Source: Stenopsyche tienmushanensis
Taxonomy: Eukaryota > Arthropoda > Insecta > Trichoptera > Stenopsychidae
Assembly: GCA_008973525.1 (NCBI GenBank)
Contig: WACJ01000106.1
Coordinates: forward strand, 806,001 to 870,000
Length of the DNA: 64,000 nt
Reading direction: 5' to 3'
In this document: positions 54,891-64,000 of the stretch, one piece after another
Layout: each line of letters opens with the position of its first letter
How positions within the stretch are numbered: position 1 is the first letter of the stretch
Notes under the pieces: model-generated
Seen by the model: only the letters and a program-made list of their open reading frames with translations
What the model was told of the DNA's origin: nothing
Databases searched by the model: none
Translations under genes and position numbers: made by a program

Positions 54891-55436
54891 TCAATTCAAA
54901 TTGTATCACCAAATTTGTCCAAGATTTATAAAAACCCGTCCAGATCATAAATCATGAATCAAAGAGAAGACGTCGTGGAGATGATCAAACATTGCAGAAT
55001 CTTGCCAACAACGCAGGAATGAAGTTTTTATAGCACGTTGGAATAATTATGTCGGGAAGATGGTCATCCAGCTGAAGTATCATCATAGCGCGTTCGCCAT
55101 CCTACGCGCTCTTTCTAAAACCGGAATCGGTTTCGTCATTGAGAGGTAGTCTACGCTCGCGATTGGATCATGCTTTAGATTTAGGATTTCGGGAATACTT
55201 GCAGTAGTTCATAAGAACTGCCCAAACAGTGCTGATGATGCAAATATCATCGTCTATTTCGTTGTATATTTTACTAATATATTATACAGAGGCATTATAT
55301 TTTATAGTATATACTTAGATAATGTATGGCATCTCCCAAAACATTGGCCTAAATGGAGACCAGGTTTCTTAAAATTTTATTTTGAATATTCGTTAGTTTC
55401 GGACAAAAATATTATGGCGTAAGGTAGATGAAACAC
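54891..55436. other. No recognised element
   Basis: Nothing coding or repeated was identified; the end of the hAT element was not located. Confidence 0.3.
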
Positions 55437-55586
55437 TATGAAAGATCATAAAAACCAATATCCCTTTCCAAATACTGTCCTAAACAAGGTACGCAAAATA
55501 AAATCACATTATTTTAAGTCTGAGTGGGGAAAAAATGTAGAAACAAAATGTCGAGCCAGACTCGACATAGGACCGCAAAGATTTAA
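55437..55586 (+). repeat. PBL TTAA-ended repeat, copy 3
   Basis: The copy runs from 'agatcataaaaaccaatatc' to 'tgtcgagccagactcgacat', 'aggaccgcaaagat' and TTAA at 55583-55586. Confidence 0.6.
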
Positions 55587-55602
55587 TGACCTGTATGTTA
55601 GA

Positions 55603-55690
55603 ATAATCGCGTATTTGCGAGCGAATTCCAGTGATTCAAAAAGAGCACTCTTGTACGTTGAGCTCAAGCAAAGACGTCTGAAAAAAATCA
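55603..55690 (+). repeat. Family Q repeat
   Basis: The copy reads 'aatcgcgtatttgcgagcga', 'attccagtgattcaaaaaga' and 'gcactcttgtacgttgagct'; it starts 17 bases after the PBL TTAA. Confidence 0.4.
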
Positions 55691-56312
55691 GAGAATTAAA
55701 ATGGGAAGAACTTCCACACCCTCCATATTCACTAGACCATCTCAAGATTAAATGCTAAAATTTCACATTTATTCAACGATTTCAACGTGAATTTAATTAT
55801 TAGTGGCATTTGAAGGGTTAAGTACGCTCAACACTTTCAATGCGCTAAACCCAATACGAACAACACACTTTATTGTTATTGCCTTCGACCTCATGCATTA
55901 AGAATGTCTGCTTTTCAAGTGTTAAATTTTAATACAACGCTTCCATTATCCTCGACTGCATTTTGGTTGCTATATCAAAGAGCAAATAACTGTTTAAAAT
56001 TCTGCACACACATCAAAGACGTCCAAATTGAATATTTCAGCCGGTTGACATGACGATGTGCAATATTAATTTTATGGAATTTAGACTGTGTCGTAATACT
56101 CTGCATCGGAATATACATAATATGGCGATAAACATATTCTTTATGATGAAATTGCATCTGTATGACATCATGTGTAGATTTAGTAGAGAGCATCAAAATA
56201 TGACACCTACTAAGAGATCATATAAATTCACTTATTGAACTGAAATACTGGAATTTAGCCCTAAGTAATAATTCTAAAAATATCGTTTGAAATGATATTG
56301 GCTATTATAAAT
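55691..56312. other. AT-rich stretch, nothing recognised
   Basis: No shared repeat or coding signal was found. Confidence 0.3.
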
Positions 56313-56604
56313 ATGAACAAACATTGATTTTTATATATAAGATTCACTGTAAATTAACTGTACTATACCTATATTATTTGACGAAGTGCAAACAATAAGT
56401 TGGCAAAGTTTTAACACAATCGAATAAACGGTATGGCAGCGCATTACATACGAACAAACAAACATTGGTTTTTATATATTAGACTATGCCTATGTTACTC
56501 GCGCAATCCATAGCAATAAATGGACGACGTTTTATCGCAATCTTATGAACGGTATGGCAGCGCATTGCATACAAACAAACAAAGATATTTTTTTATATTT
56601 AAGA
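56313..56604 (-). repeat. Helitron-like array, two full units and one partial (HEL)
   Basis: On the minus strand, units carrying 'gataaaacgtcgtccattta' and 'ttaaaactttgccaacttat' lie head to tail with an extra unit start at 56313-56345. The unit order is the same as in the plus-strand dimers. Confidence 0.6.
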
Positions 56605-56689
56605 TAATACATTGAAGCTTCTCGGAAGCAGTTAATTTAACAGCTTATAAGATTCAAATAAGACCATATGTCATGATTTGGACTGCCAA

Positions 56690-56815
56690 AAAAAGCTAAA
56701 AGATGTAGCTGTGTTTGTGTAATATGTAATAAAATAGGCAAAATACCGCTTTTTTGGTTGCTTTGTGCTACGTACACACAGTAGACGCGGCACTGCGCAT
56801 GCGCATCAACTGCCG
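56690..56815 (+). repeat. Family V repeat with NRF-1/Ewg-type palindrome
   Basis: The copy reads 'aagctaaaagatgtagctgt', 'gtttgtgtaatatgtaataa', 'cgtacacacagtagacgcgg' and TGCGCATGCGCA at 56794-56805. Confidence 0.5.
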
Positions 56816-57759
56816 GAGTTGGAGTTTCTCCATTCGTGAATTTCAAGCCAATTTAGCCTACTGCGCCTTTATATGTTTCACTTAAATAATTTTATGTGTT
56901 TTAGATGATTTTTTTTTATGTAAATAAAAATTTCTAAATCACATTTAATCATCGCTTTTGATCACATGTGTATTTATTTATTAGTGTTTTATTGTCTGGC
57001 CGGATTTTCATAATTTACATAATATTTGCATATAGCAATCCGGTTGCGAGTTACCAACGTAAACATATGATGCAAACAGCGAACACGGCTATAGCCAATT
57101 CGCAGCGAAGCACATGGTGTTTGATACAAAAATATTTGCAAATTTAAAAATATTTATAATTATATTCTTCCAAAGGATAATAAACAATTCGCTTGGAGAA
57201 ATTTGTTCAAAAGAAGCGCCGCATGAACGCCATAAAAAGACTGACTTCGATAAACGATATCACTAAAATATTTACATGAAATGGATCGTTTTGATATTTA
57301 GAATTTTATATTCAGCTTCAGCAGTAAGATTCAATGCAAATTGGGACCTTGGAATTGAAGTGCATTGCGACTGACCCCAATGCAGCAAAAATCTAAAAGA
57401 CATTCATTTCCGACGTCCCTGATAATATTGAACCGTTTTCCAGGACACACCTACATCATCAGGTGAAATATTAAAAAGTTGGACCACTCCTTCGGTTGGG
57501 GGGCATTGAGTAGCCAATGCAGGGGGAAAATCAGGCAGGTATATAATTAACGACCATCAATATGTATTTGTGTGGTAAATTGCCAGTTGAGTTAACTTAA
57601 TGTGATTCGCTTTCTGACTGCGTTTAGCTTTTACACATAAAACCTGGTACGATCCATGAACGTCCATTTATAATTGTGAGACGTTGAATTAACAATTAAA
57701 TAAGATCAACAACAATACATCAGGTTATAAAGAAGTTTTAATATGAACTAAAGAGCGCT
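56816..57759. other. No recognised element
   Basis: Apparently single-copy, AT-rich. No gene recognised. Confidence 0.3.
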
Positions 57760-57840
57760 CCCCGTTTATATGCTCAATCGGTCCGTTTTTCGAACCGCTG
57801 AATGAGCGACTCGCGATCGGATGCCATACGAGTTATACAT
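57760..57840 (+). repeat. GGT hairpin repeat, copy 10, left side missing
   Basis: The copy reads 'tatatgctcaatcggtccgt', 'ttttcgaaccgctgaatgag' and 'cgactcgcgatcggatgcca', with the left third of the family absent. Confidence 0.55.
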
Positions 57841-58706
57841 CTGCAATAGGAGACGATCATGGCAAGTACGCATAAATGCTTACTAGCTATAAGTCAAAGG
57901 TTCCGAGTGTCACATCGAGTATTGACACCTGTCAAAGTGAGGAGCGATCACGTCTTCTCCTACGAGAAACGTGCTAAAAAACAAATATTATTATTTAGTT
58001 CGTGCAATATTTTATGCATAGGACTTTCTGCGCTGACGTCTTTATCTCGTTTCGGTGGCGTCTCCTGTTGAAGTTGGCAGACTTATCATCAAGGCGAATT
58101 CAACTTTGTTTGCGGCTGCTTGAAATAGAGATTTTGAATATTTATTGAAAATGAAGTTCTCGCTCTGTTTCGTCTTATTCTGCTTTATATCTTCGCCTGG
58201 TCGTAGAATCCGACATTTTTCACATCGCATGATCTACCGCCGAAGTGTTCAATTTTGCATCGTTTGATGGATGATATTCAAGATATTTTTAAATTCTTGT
58301 ACACCTACATGTTTTATTACAGAAACAGAGGATATTAAAGAAAATATACAGCATCCTGATTTTTGCATTTTGATAATTCATCGTTCATGGTCTGACCACG
58401 TTTTTTGTTCATGTAACATTACAAGTATTTATATTTATGAACTTTTCTTGTTTGCATTCCGACCATAGCTCATGCGACTTCAGCTAATATTTGAAGATCT
58501 ACCAAAATATTGGCCGACAATAAAGTCATAAGCAATCTTGGTATTGACATAATGCAATGTAAACACATTGTGAAAGACCACATGATTCGGTATATTTCAA
58601 CCATCAAGGTTGGATTAGATCATTCAAAAATAGACCACATGTGGTCGTTGTATGACAACGCGAAACTATCATGGCGCATATCTAAAATTGAATGCACCTT
58701 TAGTCG
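57841..58706. other. No recognised element
   Basis: A 66-codon plus-strand frame at 58510-58710 ends exactly at the TTAA of the following PBL end; it has no family resemblance. Confidence 0.3.
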
Positions 58707-58765
58707 TTAACTCTTTGCGGTCCTATGTCGAGTCTGGCTCGACATTTTGTCTCTGTGTTAATCGG
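58707..58765 (-). repeat. PBL end with intact TTAA, minus strand
   Basis: TTAA at 58707-58710 is followed by 'ctctttgcggtcctatgtcg' and 'agtctggctcgacattttgt', the best-preserved PBL terminus here. Confidence 0.6.
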
Positions 58766-59964
58766 AAATAAAACAGTCCAGAATGTGTTAGCATTTGTCC
58801 ATTTTACCTCAATGAATTAAGTTCAATTTACAACGATTCATTATCGTGGACTGATCTACAATTTGTGGTTTGTTTGGACGATCCCCGTTACGCACGAGTT
58901 AAATTCAATTTTGTGGTCGTGAAGTAACATGATTACTAATGAAACATTTTAATATTGAATGAAGCAAAATTTTAATCATCCGTGTGCGTCTTTTTAAGGA
59001 AGGATGTCAATAATAAAGACTTCATGGTATGACGAAGGATCTTCTACGATCTTAACGACATCCCCTAGCAGGATCCAACGCTGAATAAAAAAGCAGTTAA
59101 GCTGTCCAAAAGGAAGAAAAGTTATTTTATACGACCCAAAGTTAATAATCTAATACAAACATTGAAGTTATTCTACGCAACGTAACTGTCATACGGATGA
59201 CGAATGACCCAACCCAAAGTCTGCTCCATTAAATTATTAAATTTCCTGTCTATCATTGCATAAATATTTTATACGATGCGGTCATTTTTAGTGTTATCTA
59301 TTAACAAACGACACAAAATCTTCATGTTATTCATTCATCGAAGAGTGATGATACATTTCCAGCGTGAATGACGCGCCTCATCACTAATGCATCCCATTGA
59401 GTGCAACGGAGCAAATAGAAAGGATTCATCGGATGTGAACTACACAGAAGCAATATAACCAACTAGCGAAGAATGGGGCAGGAAAAGACGTAGAAGGATC
59501 TAAATTGGTCACATGTACCGATGAAAGTGTAACAAATTCGGCTCATGTCCCGATGCCATTAGCCATTTGGACAAACACCGCTGGCATACGGGTGAAAGAC
59601 GTCTTGTCCACAAATTTTCGTGCTTATTTTGCTCATGCTTGCATGTTACGTGAGCGAGTAAATTCCGTGACATCCGAAATAATGTCTTCTGCATTGATCA
59701 AGTCAACAAGGCCACGTGACGTATGTGATGCTACATGATCATGGTGCGAACCTGGTGCGCTGATTACTAAAAAAGTGGAATTCCAGCACGACATAGTGTT
59801 GAAAAATTAGCACAGCCAAATCGACACGATAAATAAAAACATGTTAATATTTAATCCCCAAGTTCTTCGACAGTAAAACACCATATAAAATGGACCCTAT
59901 ACCATATGATCTATAAATTGATTTAAAATTAAGACAACGTTTAAATGAAAGATACTGATCGCTT
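58766..59964. other. No recognised element
   Basis: Apparently single-copy DNA. A 77-codon frame at 59505-59738 is mirrored by a minus-strand frame and has no family resemblance. Confidence 0.3.
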
Positions 59965-60140
59965 CTTGCGCAGGCACCGTTACAGGCTGGGAAGTGCCAC
60001 GCAGGAGGCGAAAGTCGTGGGGAAGTCGTCGGTTAGCCTTGGCTGTGGGAGGACGTCCTTCCCGCAGCCAGATCGTTCACCCGTATTTAATAAAGATGTT
60101 ATCTAAGATGAGTGTCTTTCTGTTTGACGCTCGTCCGGGA
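59965..60140 (+). mobile_element. Second copy of the 10.7 kb LTR-like element, diverged
   Basis: The segment reads 'gcttcttgcgcaggcaccgt', 'tgccacgcaggaggcgaaag', 'tcccgcagccagatcgttca' and 'tttgacgctcgtccgg', parallel to 10750-10905. It has an extra 'cgtcggttagccttggctgt' part. Its left portion is missing. Confidence 0.45.
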
Positions 60141-60144
60141 ATTG

Positions 60145-60765
60145 AATTCAGACAGTTTTAGATGCTCATGAATCCCGGGATTAGTAAACGTGATCCCGAA
60201 AAAATCGAGATTGAATTTTTTATCTAATAGGAAATCGTACACCTCACCAGCACGTTAAAGACTACTAAATTGAGACATTCCCGCCGAAAGTTGGACGCTT
60301 GGAAACAGTGGCGTAACTACTAATGCGCGAGCCTAGGCGACGCCTAGTGGTAATAACTGTCTAATCTATGTATACATATATACAGTAGATATATGTTTTT
60401 TCGAATTGTTATATTAACCCTTCCCTACCGGTGATGTATTTACTACACCTCGACTCTAATAATGGGAATATCGATATGAAATATAATAGATACGGGCTTC
60501 AAAATTTTTGTATCCCTACGTAATATAATTACGGAACACATCAAAGTATTATAGTATACAAGTATTCATCTGCAGCGACGGAAATAAATAATTAATTTAT
60601 TGTTAATTAGGAATTTTATCAGTCACATTGATGGTGTTATTGCAAATAATATTTGATTTTTTTAGTGTTTTGTTTGTCTTTTTTTGATTCCGGGATCGTC
60701 TTATTCAATCCCGAAATCTCAAGATCGAAATTTCGGCTCGGGATTGGATTCCCTAATCCTAATGG
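60145..60765 (+). mobile_element. Composite hAT/TTAA repeat (COMP), fullest copy
   Basis: This copy has both sides: on the left 'cagacagttttagatgctca' and 'gaatcccgggattagtaaac', 'cgagattgaattttttatct', 'gaaacagtggcgtaactact' and 'aggcgacgcctagtggtaat'; then the TTAA miniature-element half; then on the right 'gattccgggatcgtcttatt', 'caatcccgaaatctcaagat' and 'cggctcgggattggattccc'. The CCCGGGATT-rich words at both sides are inverted relatives, as in subterminal regions of some hAT elements. It has no transposase. Confidence 0.65.
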
Positions 60766-61560
60766 TATTCAGTTAAATTAACGCACACGGAGCACGTAAG
60801 AAGACCTCCATTAAGCTTTTTAGCAATAATCCAGGACGCTTCCTTCCCAAACACAATTAAACGACGCTAATTCGGCGTAAGAATTCGTTATACGTCGCTC
60901 ATTCCTGGAAAATACATGGGGGAAACTTTTGAATGGGAGTAAAAATAGAGCATTACGCCGCTATAACCGCGAAAATGACGCACATTGAATGTAAATAACG
61001 ACGTGGCCAATGCTCGACATTGTACATTAGAGTCTTAGATGTTTAGATTCAGCGATCGCCAACCATTTAATCCGAAAATAAAAGCGCATCATTCGATGAT
61101 CGTTCGCTGAAATTAAAATGATGCGCCAATGCGTCATCGGCTTGCCGAGTGGCTCGGTACGACGTGATGCGTACGGTGTGTCATGCGCGATGCAATAATG
61201 GACACACGGTTGCCGGCGGCTGTTGGCGGTCGTAAATTTCAGCAGATGTGAGCTTCAATAGTTTGTGTAGTAATCTCAGCAGCTGTGGAGATCCTTATTA
61301 TGGTCATTATTACGAGACCGGTGTGTTATTCAATAGCCGACACACACGTAATACATCGGGTCCCAGTTTATGACCCGGTGCTATTTTCATCTGCAAACAG
61401 CGTGTTTTGCGATCACAAAATGGGATGATTGGATTTCTTGCGTGTTTGTGGTGTGTCCCGTAGCTAATGAGTCGAGGGAATTTGGTGAGTTTATCGCCAA
61501 AATAATCCATTGATTGATATCAACTACCGATTGACATAATGAGGCGTTATTTGTGGTTGT
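60766..61560. other. Apparently single-copy, CpG-richer host-like DNA
   Basis: The 60780-61330 part has many CpG words, no shared repeat, and no recognised frame; it reads like unique non-coding DNA and could hold regulatory sequence. Confidence 0.3.
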
Positions 61561-61600
61561 CCAGAGGATTTGAAAATAATTGCAAAAAATTAAATAACAA

Positions 61601-61867
61601 GTGTGTCGCCATGTGACGCTTGACGACCTTCAGGAAGAATTTCCTGGCATTTGTCGAAGTCTTCTTGGTGATATAGTGTTGGAAAAAACTTGGTTACAAG
61701 AAGTTGTGTGCCAGATTGATGCCCAGAAAGCTCACATAGGCATTTTGGACCGTTTTGCATACGAGGGAGAATCTTATTTGGACTCTATTAAGACAGGGAA
61801 TGTGATAAAGGTACACTACACCCTGGAATCCAAAAACAAGTCTATGACACTGGCATACAAAAGCTGA
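61601..61867 (+). pseudogene. mariner transposase remnant, catalytic site lost
   Basis: The open frame of 88 codons reads HVTLDDLQEEFPGICRSLLG and DIVLEKTWLQEVVCQ, then QIDAQKAHIGILDRFAYEGE, SYLDSIKTGN, and VHYTLESKNKSMTLAYK. These blocks align in order with the helix-turn-helix end and the first catalytic motif of insect mariner transposases, where the last part is usually LDSIVTGDETWVHHYTPESK-like. Here TGDETW has become TGNVIK, so the first catalytic Asp is Asn. The usual WVPK-type linker and about 10-20 residues are compressed, indicating deletions. The frame starts without a proper start codon. Downstream, the second and third acidic residues could not be found, so this is a dead fragment with a frame that happens to be open. 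Confidence 0.75.
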
Positions 61868-62669
61868 TGCCTCGTTCTGAGTGTTTCCAAACTTGTTGTC
61901 GATAGTTTTTCAAGTGTTCCAAGTTGCATCCAAGTGTTGCAACATTTATAGCTGATGATGTAAATTACTTTTGCACCAACCTAATACATTTTTTGTTCGA
62001 TCACAATCAAACAAGAAATTGGACGCCTTGGACAAGCATGCAAAAAGCTTGGATAATGGATTATTCATACAGTAAAATCGATTCTTCGAGACAATTTCCG
62101 AGCAGCTGCTTTTAGCGCGATGATGTTAACATTTGAATTAATTTTGCAAAATGTCAACACCCATTATTTACCCCTCGGGGAATCCAATACGATCTTAATC
62201 AAAATTCAATTATACTCGGTCACATCCATACATCACAGGATCGGATATAATGGCGAGGATATCGATCGGGACCTTTTATGCGGTTTTCATTGTGAAGACT
62301 CCTACGTGAATGGGTCCTCCAACTTTTCAAGGTAAACAGTCACTTTGCATGTAATTTCCGTCCATGTGGAGTTTGCGGAAATTGCTCAGGTTAAGGACCC
62401 AATTTGTCTCGATTTCTGGGTCGCTAGATTCGATAGAAGCGATTCTGGAAATCGCTTTTATTGCTGAGGTCTCGTTTCGCGTAGGGGAATCAATTAAAAG
62501 TCCGCATGCTGTAGGCTTCGGAGCCGAGACCTGGTAAAGGTGCGCGCGACATTTCGAAACGCAAATGTCACGTAGAGAACTAAAGGTTAGTAAGCCAAAT
62601 CCAGATTCAGCGAGCCAATAGCCGAGCATTTGAGCTCGGTTTATAATGGCAATTAATGCAAAATTACTA
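61868..62669. other. No recognised element
   Basis: The minus-strand frame at 62327-62629 (100 codons) contains KCRAHLYQVSAPKPTACGLL and NWVLNLSNFRKLHMDGNYMQ, mildly protein-like but unassigned. No shared repeat was seen. Confidence 0.3.
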
Positions 62670-62760
62670 ATGGGTCTTTTTTTATGCGATTTTGAAGTTA
62701 TGCAATTTTCAAATGTAATAGAACCTATCCCTCATTTTTGTATGTAGTTCAAGTCTTAGA
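62670..62760. repeat. Foldback AT-rich repeat (FB)
   Basis: The copy reads 'tttttttatgcgattttgaa', 'gttatgcaattttcaaatgt', 'agaacctatccctcattttt' and 'gtatgtagttcaagtctta', then passes into a tandem array. Confidence 0.5.
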
Positions 62761-62838
62761 AAAAAGTTTAACTTGAGTCGAAAAGGTTTAACTTGAATTG
62801 AAAAAGGTTCGACTTGAAATGAAAAAAGTTCTAGCTTG
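62747..62838 (+). repeat. Short tandem array of 19-21-base units
   Basis: About four and a half units follow each other: gttcaagtcttagaaaaaa, gtttaacttgagtcgaaaag, gtttaacttgaattgaaaaa with g, gttcgacttgaaatgaaaaa with a, and gttctagcttgg. The first unit is the end of the FB repeat, so the array seems to have grown from it. Confidence 0.6.
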
Positions 62839-64000
62839 GTGTAAATATACTATAATATTTTAGTCAGATAAAATAACTTTCTTAACAAAAAATAGTGTCC
62901 AAAGTGTCCAATATCCTCTGGAAATAGCCAAAACTCTCTTCGATTATAATTTTTCTGAACAGCTCTATTCAAACACCCTTCATACACGACTGGGTAAATT
63001 CATTCCACGCTTCGTCGATGTTTCAGATAGCTTTCATAATATCAAATTGTTTCTGCCAAATCTGCATGGCATCTTGCCTTTAATTTCTGATGATAAGCGC
63101 AACAAAAATACCGAAAGAAAAACGAATCCGGGGTCGCAATAAACGGGGATTTACCTGTACTATAATAATACATTTGAACGGCAAGCTTTTCAACCGTATT
63201 TTATAATCGTCGATCATGGAAAAATATGTTTTTGATTGGATTGGGTTGCGACAAGGGTGGGAGAAAGCACCCCCACGGAAATACAGACGACGCATTTGAG
63301 TTCTTTTTAACTTAATATTCGCAAATATATATTTAATTTGTTGTTGCTGTATTCGGTCTGTAAAACTTTCAGTTTCGCAGGCCAAATGCCGGCCTGCTTG
63401 AACTTGGAAAATGAGTTTAAAACTTAAGAAATTTGGCTTGAACTCGACCCAGTTGCTGCTGACGAGAGCCAAACATCTGGATATTTCGCCAAGATGCGTA
63501 CGGCTACAAAAAAAAGAAATTATTTAAAGGTCACCCGATTTGCCGCCAGTACAAAAATTAGGGATTTCAAACGTTCCAGGGCCAGGGTCAGGTGGTAACC
63601 AGGGAGTGTGATTGATCTTGTCCGCATTTTGTCGCATAGCTCGCATCTACCGTTCCGAGTCTACTCCTTTCCACTTCGAGTCGTTCCCATTTTAGCTCAT
63701 TCAGCGCTATCGCCATTTTTTTCAGCCATAATCTGACATGCATGATCCAGACGCAAATGTTTCAGCAAATAAATTCAACGCATGTTCTCCGTGCTAAAAA
63801 AATCTCCAAAACAACAAACACGCTCCAACAGCATAAATAATGCGGCAACTTATCGAAAATCCCCATAGATTTACGAGAGGATCAGCGGCGCTCTTCTGCG
63901 GTAGTTCTAAAATTGATTCCGCATCGCAGCATCTCAACCGACATGCCATATTTCAGTCTCTTCTCCAAACAAGAGAACGGCTTTCGGTTAACGATCGGTC
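62839..64000. other. Apparently single-copy DNA, no gene recognised
   Basis: The minus-strand frame of 130 codons at 63080-63472 has no recognisable domain. No repeat shared with the window was seen; composition becomes GC-balanced toward the right edge. Confidence 0.3.

Noticed and set aside
23890..57840. Ten similar repeats with a central hairpin, superficially like a CRISPR or other regular array
   Set aside because: Spacing is kilobases, lengths vary, orientation differs and there are no spacers or cas-like genes. The DNA is eukaryotic; these are dispersed repeats.
63080..63472. 130-codon minus-strand open frame
   Set aside because: No domain, no supporting exon signals; kept only as part of an unassigned stretch.

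Overview
This window reads as AT-rich nuclear DNA of an animal, most likely an insect or another arthropod. The evidence is a mangled R1-clade non-LTR retrotransposon (a lineage found mainly in arthropods), Tc1/mariner and hAT transposase fragments, many dispersed TTAA-ended miniature elements, and Helitron-type repeats. Open frames are short, there is no prokaryotic gene organisation, and I see no intact protein-coding gene. Order and species cannot be settled from what is here. Boundaries of repeats are by eye, usually good to 5-20 bases.

Layout. 0-8 kb: AT-rich DNA with a Helitron-like dimer (1 kb), foldback repeats, a palindromic TTAA element (3.4 kb), two copies of a composite hAT/TTAA repeat (5.2 and 7 kb), a GC-richer retroelement-like stretch (5.9-6.3 kb) and one half of an inverted repeat pair (6.5-6.9 kb, partner at 45.3-45.6 kb). 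8.1-9.2 kb: the 3' part of an R1-clade element with frameshifts. 10.7 kb: a probable solo LTR with a relative at 60 kb. 13-25 kb: a dense mix of small repeat families plus an unrecognised decayed coding region on the minus strand (24.3-25.2 kb). 27.2 kb: a complete TTAA-flanked miniature element. 31-39 kb: six of ten copies of an unrecognised repeat with a central GGTCCG/CGGACC hairpin, and one possible membrane-protein exon (37.3 kb). 40-48 kb: another composite repeat, a cluster of foldback repeats and more Helitron-like units. 49.8-51.9 kb: mariner remnants and short relatives. 53-55 kb: two composite repeats, one running straight into the C-terminal domain of a hAT transposase. 55-64 kb: more of the same families, a second mariner remnant (61.6 kb), a short tandem array (62.75 kb), and longer apparently single-copy DNA.

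No set of genes here works together as a pathway. The recognisable coding sequence is all transposon-derived and broken, so the window is best read as intergenic or intronic DNA built up by many rounds of insertion and decay. The points most worth following are the composite hAT/TTAA repeat, the ten-copy GGTCCG-hairpin family, the decayed minus-strand coding region at 24.3-25.2 kb, the inverted pair sharing an ATG context, and repeat-borne GCGCATGCGC palindromes that match the NRF-1/Ewg consensus.
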